From: Luteolibacter sp. Y139
GTDB taxonomy: Bacteria; Verrucomicrobiota; Verrucomicrobiia; Verrucomicrobiales; Akkermansiaceae
Length of the DNA: 64,000 nucleotides
NCBI RefSeq assembly: GCF_038066715.1
Contig: NZ_JBBUKT010000011.1
Span: forward strand, 1-64,000
Direction: 5' to 3'
In this document: positions 32,037 through 40,367 of the stretch, piece after piece
Layout: each line of letters begins with the position of its first letter
Position numbering within the stretch: the first letter of the stretch is position 1
Made by a program: the position numbers and the translations under genes
Notes under the pieces: model-generated
Database searches by the model: none
What the model was told of the DNA's origin: nothing
The model's input: the letters and a program-made list of their open reading frames with translations, nothing else

Positions 32037-33775
32037 GGCAATTCGGTGGCGTCGAGAGGTTGGACGATGATTTCCCGCTCCTCACGCAGGTCGGGAAGCC
32101 ACGGGACATTGGAGTAGAGGCAGACCCGCCAGACGATGCGGTTGTTAGAGCCGCTGAAGGTCGGCACGGCATCGTCGGGGATTTTCAATGAGACGCCGCC
32201 GGCGTTCATCGCCTGGGGGATCGTCGTCTGGAACAGGATCTCTTCGTGGAAGACGGAGCGGGCAGTGGAGTTGCTGGAGCCCTGCGAGTAGGTCGCTTCC
32301 TCGCGGCCGACTAACAGCAGGGCGAGATCCGTCGGCTGGCCACGGCCGCCGGCGCGCCGCCATTGGACGCGGGCGGAGCGGCCGGGCTTGAGATCGTCAC
32401 TGGCGAGCTGGAGTTCGAAGCGCGGCGCGAACAGGGCCGCGAAGGTGTAGACGGCACCTACTGCTGTCGCGATTCCCACGAGGAAAAACGGGATCATGAA
32501 CAAGGTGAACGCGCCGCCAATCACCTTGCCAAAGCCACCACCGGCGTCGCCCCACAGCGAGCGCTGGGAGAAGATCAGGAAGCCATTCCAGAACAGCGCG
32601 AAGATCAGCAGGAAAATGAAGGCACCGACCCGCGAACCGCCCGCGCGAACCCATTCCCCGGCGGGCAGTGGCTTCGCTCCGAGCCGGTGCATGCGAACCG
32701 CTGCCACATGTCCGGCGCGGCCGGGGCGGGTGCTATGCGGAGCCGAGACGCTGGGGCCTTGGCGGTACTTTTTGTGCACGGCCCACAGCCCGCCGATGCC
32801 GATCGCGATGAACGGCAGCGGGAACAGCGCGAACAAGCCCCACCAGCCAGCTTCGCGTCTCACCACTGCACGCCATGGCTTCTCCGGATCGACGAAGACG
32901 GTGAGCTTCGATCCCGGTGGGTGGGCTTTGACCACCTCGCGCTTGCCCTTTGATCCGGAAGAGGAACCGCTCCAGATGTCGTAACGGTTCGAGCGGTATT
33001 CGTGGCCATCGACTTGATAGCGATAGAAGAGATCCACCGAATAGGTGGTGCCATCGCTGTCACTCTTGCTGCGGAGTCGGCTCCAGATGATCTCGGCTTC
33101 GGTTTCCTTCCAGCCGCGCGCGGCGAAATACTCGATGGCTTTCGGAACGATCAGGCCGAACAGCATGGCGAGTCCGGCGCAGCCGAAAAACAGCAGGGCG
33201 ATCACGGCGGCGAGGGGGCGCTCCGTGATGGTCTTTCCAGAGACCGTTTTCGCCTCTTTGCCAGGGCGACCGAAGATCAGGGCGAGGCCGATGAGCACGA
33301 AGAATCCGCCGAAGGCCGCGAAGGCGAGGCCGCCCCAAATCTGACCGCTGCTGGAGAGGGTCAGCACGGAGGTTTCCGGTTCGCCTGGCTTTACCCGGCA
33401 CTCGGTGGTGACCTCGGCGAGGCTCGTTCGTGGGCCTTCCGGGCCTTGGGTGAAGCGTTCGCGAACCTTTGCCAGGTCCTCGTAGCTATCGCTGCCTTCC
33501 TTGGTCTTCCACAGCCTGGTGCCGGTGTATTTGCGGCCGTCGAGTTCGTAGCGATAGACGAGGTCCGGGCGAAAGGGCGGGTCCTGTTTCTGATCCGCCG
33601 CGATCTCGAAGCGCTCGATTACGCAGGGCACGGACTGCCATCGCAACGTTTCCAGCGCACCCCAGGTCGTCCACAGGCCGATGCCGAGGAAGATCGAGCT
33701 GAAGGCGGTCCAGAAGATCCCGAAGAACCGGACTCCCCAGCTATTGCTCGATTCACTTCTCAGACCGGTTGGCAC
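32033..33775 (-). CDS. membrane protein with two DUF3592 domains
   Basis: A 580-residue protein with about seven membrane helices. Two DUF3592 units are visible, each a small beta domain between helices: one around 46-90 (YRYELDGRKYTGTRLW) and one around 225-275 (YRYQVDGHEYRSNRYDIW). A third helical pair (about 385-450) precedes a soluble C-terminal beta domain (about 455-580). DUF3592 is of unknown function. The C-terminal region resembles the small protein encoded next, which suggests an ancestral duplication or a docking pair. Confidence 0.82.
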   Translation of the reverse strand: MPTGLRSESSNSWGVRFFGIFWTAFSSIFLGIGLWTTWGALETLRWQSVPCVIERFEIAADQKQDPPFRPDLVYRYELDGRKYTGTRLWKTKEGSDSYEDLAKVRERFTQGPEGPRTSLAEVTTECRVKPGEPETSVLTLSSSGQIWGGLAFAAFGGFFVLIGLALIFGRPGKEAKTVSGKTITERPLAAVIALLFFGCAGLAMLFGLIVPKAIEYFAARGWKETEAEIIWSRLRSKSDSDGTTYSVDLFYRYQVDGHEYRSNRYDIWSGSSSGSKGKREVVKAHPPGSKLTVFVDPEKPWRAVVRREAGWWGLFALFPLPFIAIGIGGLWAVHKKYRQGPSVSAPHSTRPGRAGHVAAVRMHRLGAKPLPAGEWVRAGGSRVGAFIFLLIFALFWNGFLIFSQRSLWGDAGGGFGKVIGGAFTLFMIPFFLVGIATAVGAVYTFAALFAPRFELQLASDDLKPGRSARVQWRRAGGRGQPTDLALLLVGREEATYSQGSSNSTARSVFHEEILFQTTIPQAMNAGGVSLKIPDDAVPTFSGSNNRIVWRVCLYSNVPWLPDLREEREIIVQPLDATELP

Positions 33776-33818
33776 GCGCCGGATCTAGCAGATTCGTCCG
33801 CTGGCGACGCGTGGAAAA

Positions 33819-34325
33819 TCAGGAGCGCTTTCGCTTCGTCAAGCGGCGTCTTTCACGGGCTTTCGCGACGTTTCCAGCTGCCTTCAAGGATCGCGCCCGC
33901 TGCTTGCGGCGCTTTTTGACGATCACCCACAGGCCACTCGTTCCGGCGGCCAGAAAGCAGATGGCCAGAACGATGGCAGCCGGGCTTCCGTGAAGCACCT
34001 GAGGAACCAACATCCCGCCCAGCAGGGCCAGCCCTCCTGCGAGGAAGGTGAGAAAGAAGAGGATCGTCTTGGCATTCGGGACAACGCCCGTCTTGAGAGG
34101 GCTGAGCCACTTTCGCTTGGGCTCGCGTTCAAAGGCGAGGGCCAAGCCGAACGCCGCGGAGAGCATGCCCATCACGACGAATACGAGGCCGATCCAGAGT
34201 TGCCTGGCGTTGTCGTGGGCTCCGTTCCAGATGGTCCAGACACCGATCCCGGAGGCAACCAGGCTGAGCGCTGCCCAGAGAATTCCCGCCACCCGTGTGA
34301 GCGGATCTATCTCGCGGTAGCGCAT
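33819..34325 (-). CDS. four-helix membrane protein with basic tail
   Basis: A 168-residue protein with four predicted membrane helices (about 10-30, 42-64, 86-108 and 114-136) and a strongly basic C-terminal tail (139-168, rich in Lys/Arg). No family is recognised. It lies between rdgB (19 bases upstream) and the DUF3592 gene (43 bases downstream) on the same strand, so it is likely part of that transcript. Confidence 0.7.
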   Translation of the reverse strand: MRYREIDPLTRVAGILWAALSLVASGIGVWTIWNGAHDNARQLWIGLVFVVMGMLSAAFGLALAFEREPKRKWLSPLKTGVVPNAKTILFFLTFLAGGLALLGGMLVPQVLHGSPAAIVLAICFLAAGTSGLWVIVKKRRKQRARSLKAAGNVAKARERRRLTKRKRS

Positions 34326-34344
34326 GATAGGCAGGAAATGGCGA

Positions 34345-34941
34345 TCAGTCCCGCGATTCCAGCCAGGCGATCACCTTCGCCAGCGCGCGGCCGCGATGGC
34401 TGAGGGAGTTTTTCACCTCGGCGCCGAGCTCGGCGAAGGTCTGGTCGTAGCCTTCCGGTGCGAACAGGGGATCGTAGCCGAATCCGCCTGCGCCATAGGG
34501 TTCGTCGAGAATGCGGCCGTCCACGGTGCCGCTGAAATTCGCCAGCACGTTTCCGCCTTCCGCGAGGACCATGGTGCAGCGGAAGCGGGCGGTGCGGTCG
34601 GCCTTGCCGGCCATTTCAGTCATCAGGCGGGCATTGTTTTTCGGGTGATTTCCCTCCTCGCCGCCGTAGCTGCTGGACCAGACGCCCGGCGCGCCGCCGA
34701 GGGCATCGACCTCCAAACCCGAGTCATCGGAGAGTACCAGTCCTGTCACGTGGTGGCTGATGGCGACTGCTTTAAGCGTGGCATTCTCTAGGAAGGTGGT
34801 GCCGGTTTCCTCGACCGCGGGGAGATTCGGGAAGTCATTGACGTCCAGCACCCGGTAACGGTCGCCGAGCATTTCCCGGATCTCCTGGGTCTTGTGCGCA
34901 TTGCGGGTGGCGATGACCAGAATCGGCGGCTCGGAGGGCAT
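34345..34941 (-). CDS. rdgB: XTP/dITP pyrophosphatase
   Basis: From MPSEPPILVIATRN at 34941 the product has 198 residues, the family length. RdgB/HAM1 hydrolyses inosine and xanthosine triphosphates to monophosphates and keeps deaminated purines out of DNA. The TRNxxK motif (ATRNAHKTQEI), SDDSGLEVDALGG and the FGYDP motif (GGFGYDPLF) are all present. The frame is open to 34995 but would overlap the promoter of the divergent thioredoxin gene. It heads a same-strand run of five genes with short gaps or overlaps. Confidence 0.95.
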   Translation of the reverse strand: MPSEPPILVIATRNAHKTQEIREMLGDRYRVLDVNDFPNLPAVEETGTTFLENATLKAVAISHHVTGLVLSDDSGLEVDALGGAPGVWSSSYGGEEGNHPKNNARLMTEMAGKADRTARFRCTMVLAEGGNVLANFSGTVDGRILDEPYGAGGFGYDPLFAPEGYDQTFAELGAEVKNSLSHRGRALAKVIAWLESRD

Positions 34942-35019
34942 GGCCGTGGGTAGCGTGACAGCCTTCCGCGGCCAAGAATTTTGAAATAATCCCAAGCAGT
35001 GCTACGCCTATAGCACATA

Positions 35020-35478
35020 ATGAAAGCCATCACCTACCTCGCCTCTTTCACTCTTGGCGCTGCCGCCATGGTTAGCTCCGCCTTTTCGAGTGAACTCGAA
35101 GGCTGGTCTACCGATCTCGACAAGGCCTTCGCCCAGGCAAAAAAGGAGAAGAAGTCGGTGCTGGTCGAATTCACCGGCTCTGATTGGTGCCCGCCCTGCA
35201 TCGCGATGCGGAAGAACGTCTTCTCGAAGAAGGAATTCGTCGATGCCGCCGGCAAGCAGTTCATCCTGGTCGAGCTCGACTTCCCGAATGGCGACGAGGC
35301 GCTGAAAAAGAAGAACCAGCCCTACGCCGAGAAGTACAAGATCGAGGGTTTCCCGACGGTCATCCTCTTCGATGCCGAAGGGAAGGAGTTCAGCCGCTTT
35401 TTCGCCTCCGAGTATCCAAAAACCGAGGCCTTCCTGAAGCACCTCGACGACGCGCTCGAGAAGCAGAAGCTCGATTGA
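35020..35478 (+). CDS. secreted thioredoxin-family protein
   Basis: A 152-residue protein with a signal peptide (1-23) and a thioredoxin fold. The active site is WCPPC (Cys57 and Cys60) in FTGSDWCPPCIAM, and the cis-proline lies in EGFPTVILFD. The sequence resembles the thioredoxin-7/DUF255-like secreted proteins that keep exported protein thiols reduced. The gene is divergent from rdgB with 78 bases between the two starts. Confidence 0.9.
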   Translation: MKAITYLASFTLGAAAMVSSAFSSELEGWSTDLDKAFAQAKKEKKSVLVEFTGSDWCPPCIAMRKNVFSKKEFVDAAGKQFILVELDFPNGDEALKKKNQPYAEKYKIEGFPTVILFDAEGKEFSRFFASEYPKTEAFLKHLDDALEKQKLD

Positions 35479-35516
35479 TCGGGCTCCTTTCACAGGAGAT
35501 CTGTTCATGCAGACGG

Positions 35517-35549
35517 CCCCGCTCGGTCTTCACGCCGCGCGGGGTTTTT
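35517..35549 (+). terminator. probable terminator after the thioredoxin gene
   Basis: CCCCGC (35517-35522) pairs with GCGGGG (35539-35544) and is followed by a run of five T. The stem is short and the loop long (16 bases), so it is a moderate candidate. Confidence 0.6.
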
Positions 35550-35721
35550 CGTGGAACGAGTGGCGGAGCTAATCTCCAAGGCAAAAGCCGAGGAAGATCG
35601 CACCCTGAGAGGCAGAGCGCAACAGGGAGATTGCACGCTGCGCCATGGTTGGCTTCCCGAAGCGGATCTGGGGTTGGGAAGTAGTGCTGGTTTTCAGTCG
35701 GTTAGAACGGGTGGGTGGGTT

Positions 35722-35737
35722 CGGCACGTCCCTTGCG
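35722..35737 (+). promoter_or_regulatory. sigma-54 promoter close to the DUF2383-like start
   Basis: CGGCACGTCCCTTGCG contains GGCACG-N4-TTGC with GG and GC exactly 10 bases apart; only the first and last bases differ from consensus. The predicted transcription start (about 35748) is 3 bases before the ATG at 35751. If the promoter is used, the mRNA is nearly leaderless, or the real start codon lies further in. Confidence 0.5.
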
Positions 35738-35750
35738 AGAGGGTGGGACG

Positions 35751-36236
35751 ATGAAAACCACTACCCGTCCCGATCCAGAGGCCGCTCCTTTGCAGGAGAT
35801 CCTGACGCGCCTCATCGACTCCATCGCCGGCTTCCGCTTGGCCGCCGATTTTGCGACCGATTCTTCGTTTATCCGGCTCTGCCAGCGTTCTGCGGATTCG
35901 CGTGAAGCGATCGTGGAAGAACTCGCAGCTGTGATCGCCTCCTGTGGCGTGGAGCCTTCCCTGGACGGCAGCCGGGAAGCCTCGGTTCACCGCGCATGGA
36001 TCCGCCTCGTCTGCCAAGTGCATCCGCAGTTCCGCAAGCGGCTCAGTGCCGAGTGCGAGCGGGGCGAGCGGGAATTCCAGCGCACGCTCGGAGCGCGCAA
36101 TCGCCCTGCAGCACGCAACGAACGCACCGGCAACATGCTCGGCGAGCTGAAGACCTACGTCGCCGCGACCTTGGATGCGCTGCACCGCATTGAGGAGAAG
36201 TCCCACGCCTCTGCAACTCACTATGCCGCTGCCTGA
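35751..36236 (+). CDS. DUF2383-like four-helix-bundle protein
   Basis: From MKTTTRPDPE at 35751 the product has 161 residues, almost wholly helical. Its pattern (LQEILTRLIDSIAGFRLAAD, DSREAIVEELAAVI, CERGEREFQRTLG) resembles the PA2169/DUF2383 ferritin-like family, which is stress-associated and of unknown activity. The metal-binding residues of true ferritins cannot be confirmed. It stands alone between two terminators, with a 200-base upstream region and a -24/-12 promoter match directly before the start. Confidence 0.75.
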   Translation: MKTTTRPDPEAAPLQEILTRLIDSIAGFRLAADFATDSSFIRLCQRSADSREAIVEELAAVIASCGVEPSLDGSREASVHRAWIRLVCQVHPQFRKRLSAECERGEREFQRTLGARNRPAARNERTGNMLGELKTYVAATLDALHRIEEKSHASATHYAAA

Positions 36237-36291
36237 CACGCCGCTGCCGAAACCTCCTCCGATGGCCTGAAAACGGTCATATCGTGAAACA

Positions 36292-36330
36292 GCCCCGCCC
36301 GGCTCTCCAGCCGCGGCGGGGCGTTCTGTT
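36292..36330 (+). terminator. terminator after the DUF2383-like gene
   Basis: GCCCCGCC (36292-36299) pairs with GGCGGGGC (36315-36322), followed by GTTCTGTTTTC. It lies 55 bases after the gene and 72 bases before leuS. Confidence 0.75.
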
Positions 36331-36401
36331 TTCGGGGGCTCGGCCGGGCCGGGGTTTTCCTTTTCAAGCTCAGCCGCTTTCGCCAATTTCCGCGCCCCGC
36401 T

Positions 36402-38942
36402 ATGTCTGACCGCCGTAAACCGTTCCCCTTCGACCAGTTCGAGCCTGCCTGGCAGGAGCGCTGGGACGCGGAGAAAACCTTCCGCACGCCGAATCCGGGC
36501 GATGCCGATTTCGACGCCTCGAAGCCGAAGTTCTACGTGCTAGACATGTTCCCGTATCCCTCCGGCAGCGGCCTCCACGTGGGCCATCCGGAAGGCTACA
36601 CCGCGACCGACATCATCGGCCGGGCCAAGCGCCGCCAAGGCTACAATGTGCTCCATCCGATGGGCTGGGACTCCTTCGGCCTGCCCGCGGAACAGTACGC
36701 GATCAAGACCGGCCAGCATCCGGCGATCACGACGACGGCGAATATCGCGACCTTCAAGCGCCAGCTGAAGTCGCTGGGCTTCGGCTATGACTGGGACCGC
36801 GAGATCGCGACGACCGATCCGGAGTATGTCCGCTGGACCCAGTGGATCTTCCTGCAGCTGTACTCGTCATACTTTGATGAAGAAGCGGGCAAGGCGAAGC
36901 CTGTCGCCGAGCTGGAAGCGAAAGGCTGGAGCCGCGAGGAGATCGATGCGGTGCGTTTGGCCTTCGTCCACGAAGCGCCGGTGAACTGGTCGCCCGACCT
37001 CGGCACCGTGCTGGCGAACGAGGAAGTGGAAGAGTGGCGCAGCAAGGGCCACATCGTCGAACGTCGTCCGCTGCGCCAGTGGATGCTGCGCATCACGAAG
37101 TATGCCCAGCGCCTGATCGATGAACTGGACCCGCTCGATTGGCCGGAAGGCATCAAGCTGCTGCAGAAGAATTGGATCGGCCGCAGCGAAGGCGCGGAAG
37201 TCGATTTCTTGCTCGATGACCATGTCGTCACAGTTTTCACCACCCGTCCGGATACCTTGTTCGGTGCCACCTACATGGTGCTCGCGCCGGAGCATCCGTA
37301 TGTCGCGGAGATCACGACTGCGGAGCAAAAGGCTGCGGTGGAGGCATACATCGCCGCCTGTGCGGCCAAGTCCGATCTTGAGCGCGGCGATCTGAACAAG
37401 GACAAGTCCGGCGTTTTCACCGGTGCCTATGCGACCAATCCCGTGAACGGCGAGCAGATCCCGGTGTGGATCGCCGACTACGTGATGATGGGCTACGGCA
37501 CCGGCGCGATCATGGCCGTCCCGGCGCATGACGAACGCGACTTCGAGTTCGCGAAGAAGTTCGAGCTGCCGATCATTCAAGTGGTTCAGCCAAACGGCGA
37601 TGCTGATTGGCAGGGCTACACCGATCCGGGCACTGCCGTGAACTCCGGTTTCCTCGACGGACTGCCAACCGCCGAAGCGAAGCCGAAGATCATCGCGTGG
37701 CTGGAAGAAGGCGAAAAAGGAAAGCGCCGCGTGCAGTTCAAGCTGCGCGACTGGTTGTTCTCCCGCCAGCGCTACTGGGGTGAGCCCTTCCCGCTGACGT
37801 GGAAGGATGGCAACCACTACGCCGTGCCGGATGCCGAGCTGCCCTTGCTCGCGCCGCCGCTGGAAGACTACAAGCCGAGTGGTTCACCCGAGCCGCTGCT
37901 GAGCAAGGCCCGTGAGTGGGTCGAGCTGCCGGATGGCTCCATCCGCGAGACGAACACGATGCCGCAATGGGCCGGCTCCTGCTGGTACTATCTGCGCTAC
38001 TGCGATCCGCGGAACAGCGGACGCTTCATCTCGGAGGAAGCGGAGAACTACTGGGGTAGCAGCGACAAGCCCGGGATGGTGGACCTCTACGTCGGTGGTA
38101 CGGAACACGCCGTACTTCACCTGCTCTACGCCCGCTTCTGGCACAAGGTCCTGCATGATCTGGGCCATGTCTCGACGAACGAGCCGTTCCAGAAGCTGGT
38201 GAACCAAGGCCTGATCCTCGGCGAGGACGGCCAGAAGATGTCCAAGTCCCGCGGCAACGTGGTGAACCCCGATGACGTCGTGAAGGAGTATGGCGCGGAC
38301 TCGCTGCGCCTGTACGAGATGTTCATGGGCCCGCTGGAACAGGTGAAGCCATGGAGCATGAAGGGCGTCGAGGGTGTTTCGCGCTTCCTTGCCCGCGTCT
38401 GGCGCGTCGCCTTTGAAGAGAATCAAGCCGGCGAATGGGTCACGTCATCGAAGATCCAGGACGTGCCATGCACCGACAAGGCGCTGCTCAAGGTAGTCCA
38501 CGAGACGATCAAGAAGGTCACCGACGACATCGCGAAGATGTCCTTCAACACCGCGATTTCGCAGATGATGGTGTGCACCAACGCCTTCACGCAGGCCGAG
38601 GTGGTGCCGTTGAATGAGTTCCGCTTGTTGCTGCACGTGCTGAATCCCTTTGCGCCTCACCTGAGCGAGGAGCTTTACTCGCGCCTTGGCGGCACCTCAG
38701 TGCTCGCTGATGCGGCATGGCCGAAGCACGACGAAGCCGCTCTCATCACCGACGAGATCGAGTTGGTCGTCCAGGTGAACGGCAAGCTGCGTGACAAGGT
38801 CATTGTCGCGAAGGATGCCGATCAGGCCACGGTTGAAGCCGCGGCCCTCGCCTCGCCGCGAGTGAAGGAACAGACCGACGGCAAGACGGTCCGCAAGGTC
38901 ATCGTGGTCCCCGGCCGTCTGGTGAACATCGTCGCGAACTGA
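36402..38942 (+). CDS. leuS: leucyl-tRNA synthetase
   Basis: An 846-residue class I aminoacyl-tRNA synthetase, within the usual bacterial length, which charges tRNA-Leu. The ATP-binding signatures are HVGH (59-62, in [13 protein letters not shown]) and KMSKS (612-616, in [12 protein letters not shown]). The inserted CP1 editing domain lies between them (about 230-420) with [14 protein letters not shown] and the DERD motif (AHDERDFEF). A C-terminal anticodon-binding domain follows, ending in [11 protein letters not shown]. It is a single gene on its own transcript. Confidence 0.98.
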   Translation: MSDRRKPFPFDQFEPAWQERWDAEKTFRTPNPGDADFDASKPKFYVLDMFPYPSGSGLHVGHPEGYTATDIIGRAKRRQGYNVLHPMGWDSFGLPAEQYAIKTGQHPAITTTANIATFKRQLKSLGFGYDWDREIATTDPEYVRWTQWIFLQLYSSYFDEEAGKAKPVAELEAKGWSREEIDAVRLAFVHEAPVNWSPDLGTVLANEEVEEWRSKGHIVERRPLRQWMLRITKYAQRLIDELDPLDWPEGIKLLQKNWIGRSEGAEVDFLLDDHVVTVFTTRPDTLFGATYMVLAPEHPYVAEITTAEQKAAVEAYIAACAAKSDLERGDLNKDKSGVFTGAYATNPVNGEQIPVWIADYVMMGYGTGAIMAVPAHDERDFEFAKKFELPIIQVVQPNGDADWQGYTDPGTAVNSGFLDGLPTAEAKPKIIAWLEEGEKGKRRVQFKLRDWLFSRQRYWGEPFPLTWKDGNHYAVPDAELPLLAPPLEDYKPSGSPEPLLSKAREWVELPDGSIRETNTMPQWAGSCWYYLRYCDPRNSGRFISEEAENYWGSSDKPGMVDLYVGGTEHAVLHLLYARFWHKVLHDLGHVSTNEPFQKLVNQGLILGEDGQKMSKSRGNVVNPDDVVKEYGADSLRLYEMFMGPLEQVKPWSMKGVEGVSRFLARVWRVAFEENQAGEWVTSSKIQDVPCTDKALLKVVHETIKKVTDDIAKMSFNTAISQMMVCTNAFTQAEVVPLNEFRLLLHVLNPFAPHLSEELYSRLGGTSVLADAAWPKHDEAALITDEIELVVQVNGKLRDKVIVAKDADQATVEAAALASPRVKEQTDGKTVRKVIVVPGRLVNIVAN

Positions 38943-38956
38943 GGCACGACTCGGAA

Positions 38957-38978
38957 CGGGGGCTGGCGTCAGCCCCCG
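38957..38978. terminator. hairpin between convergent leuS and small gene
   Basis: CGGGGGCT (38957-38964) pairs perfectly with AGCCCCCG (38971-38978) around a 6-base loop. It starts 15 bases after leuS and includes the stop codon of the convergent gene. There is no T-tract. Confidence 0.55.
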
Positions 38979-39343
38979 AACATCGCCTGATGCCATTCCT
39001 CATCAGGAGCGGCATCGTGGACGATGCCGTCGGCGGTCATGACGAGCACGGGACCGGAGAGATCTTCCAAGAGCGTCATGACTTCGCTCACCGTGCCGAA
39101 GACAAACTCGGCTCGCCGCTCAGGCGCGGGCATGCGGATGAACCAATGGAAGGAGAGCCACTCGCCCGAGCGGCCGAGCAGGTGGTCGGCGGCCTTCATG
39201 GTCAAGTCGCCCGGCACATAGCCGGTCTGAAGAATCACATACGGACCGTGTGTGTCACGCGGCTCGATTTCAGAGGCCATCGCCAGCTTCGCCAAGCTGA
39301 TCAAGCGGGCAGCCGAGGGATCGTTGCGAAGCGGGTGCGACAT
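38969..39343 (-). CDS. hypothetical protein
   Basis: From MSHPLRNDPS at 39343 the product has 124 residues. It is soluble, with mixed helix and strand, and contains PGDLTMKAADHLLGRSGEWL and GPVLVMTADGIVHDAAPDEE. I do not recognise a family. The frame is open to 39427, but the extra residues are not coherent with the rest. It converges on leuS; an AT-richer stretch lies upstream (39344-39430). Confidence 0.65.
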   Translation of the reverse strand: MSHPLRNDPSAARLISLAKLAMASEIEPRDTHGPYVILQTGYVPGDLTMKAADHLLGRSGEWLSFHWFIRMPAPERRAEFVFGTVSEVMTLLEDLSGPVLVMTADGIVHDAAPDEEWHQAMFGG

Positions 39344-39484
39344 GGCTGGAAAAGATATAGCATTAAAATTTCCCCGCTTCCACAGCGATTGCAGGGGCAA
39401 TATCGATCGGGTTGAGAAGATCTTCAAATTTCCCTAACAAATAACAATCTTGCGGGCGGTCACTGCTCTGGCAGCGTTGCGCCG

Positions 39485-40354
39485 ATGAGCTCCCCCCACA
39501 TGCTCTTTCGCACCCTTTTTGGTGCCTGCGTCCTGGCAAGCCTGGCTCCGGCAAACGGCCAGCTGCTCGAATACTCGTTCCAAGCCGTGGTCGATTCGAT
39601 TGATTCGACCGATCCGGGATTCACCGCCAACCGGCTCGGTCTGGTGGCTGGCGATACCATCACCGGGCGGATCATCATTGACCGCAGTAGCATCGATCAG
39701 GTTCCGGGTGATTCCAGCTTCGCGACGTATCGGAACTACGCGACGGGAGGCAGCAGCATCTATGATCCGAATAGCCTGACGTACCAGCAACCTCCGCTGC
39801 TGTTCCAGACCTCGGTATCGCTGGATTTGCCGCTCGGGCAAGGGTCTTTCGGCACGGTGACAAGCTCGGGGAGCGGTGGGAACTTGGTCTATGATCCCTA
39901 CAGCGATGTTACCGCGCCGCGGGTCAACGTGGCCAACGGTACCAGCTATACTTCCGAGTCCGGTGCCTTTGGTACGGTTTCCGGCGACGCCTTGAATTTC
40001 TACCAAGTCGTCAGCGAGGTCTCTCCCGGTGGGCTTTCATCTCTCAAGTCGCGGCAAACCGTGGACTTTCTCTTTCAGGATGCCGATGGGCTGGCTTTCC
40101 AGTCCGATGCATTGCCCGGCTCGCTGGCATTGTCGGATTTCGACTCCGCGAAAATTTTCTACAAGCTCGTGGTCCCTGCCCAATCGATCCAGACTCCGGT
40201 TTCAAATCTCACCTATGGAACGCTCAGCTTCAATGCCCACTTGGTCAGCTTGAACGTGGTTCCCGAGCCATCAGCCGTCGGGCTGGGTGCGGTGGCGGTC
40301 TCGTTGCTCGTCCTCTTCCGCCGCAGGACCGGCTTGCCGGGAACGACGGACTGA
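39485..40354 (+). CDS. PEP-CTERM sorting protein
   Basis: A 289-residue secreted protein with an N-terminal signal peptide (1-20). The C-terminal PEP-CTERM tripartite signal is complete: VVPEPS near residue 259, a hydrophobic helix (AVGLGAVAVSLLVLF) and a basic tail (RRR). Such proteins are exported, processed by an exosortase and attached to the surface or to exopolysaccharide. The body (about 25-250) is beta-rich, with many Ser, Gly and Asp. No exosortase gene is in the window. The GH43 gene starts 13 bases downstream and may share its transcript. Confidence 0.88.
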   Translation: MSSPHMLFRTLFGACVLASLAPANGQLLEYSFQAVVDSIDSTDPGFTANRLGLVAGDTITGRIIIDRSSIDQVPGDSSFATYRNYATGGSSIYDPNSLTYQQPPLLFQTSVSLDLPLGQGSFGTVTSSGSGGNLVYDPYSDVTAPRVNVANGTSYTSESGAFGTVSGDALNFYQVVSEVSPGGLSSLKSRQTVDFLFQDADGLAFQSDALPGSLALSDFDSAKIFYKLVVPAQSIQTPVSNLTYGTLSFNAHLVSLNVVPEPSAVGLGAVAVSLLVLFRRRTGLPGTTD

Positions 40355-40367
40355 CACAGGCTGCGGG

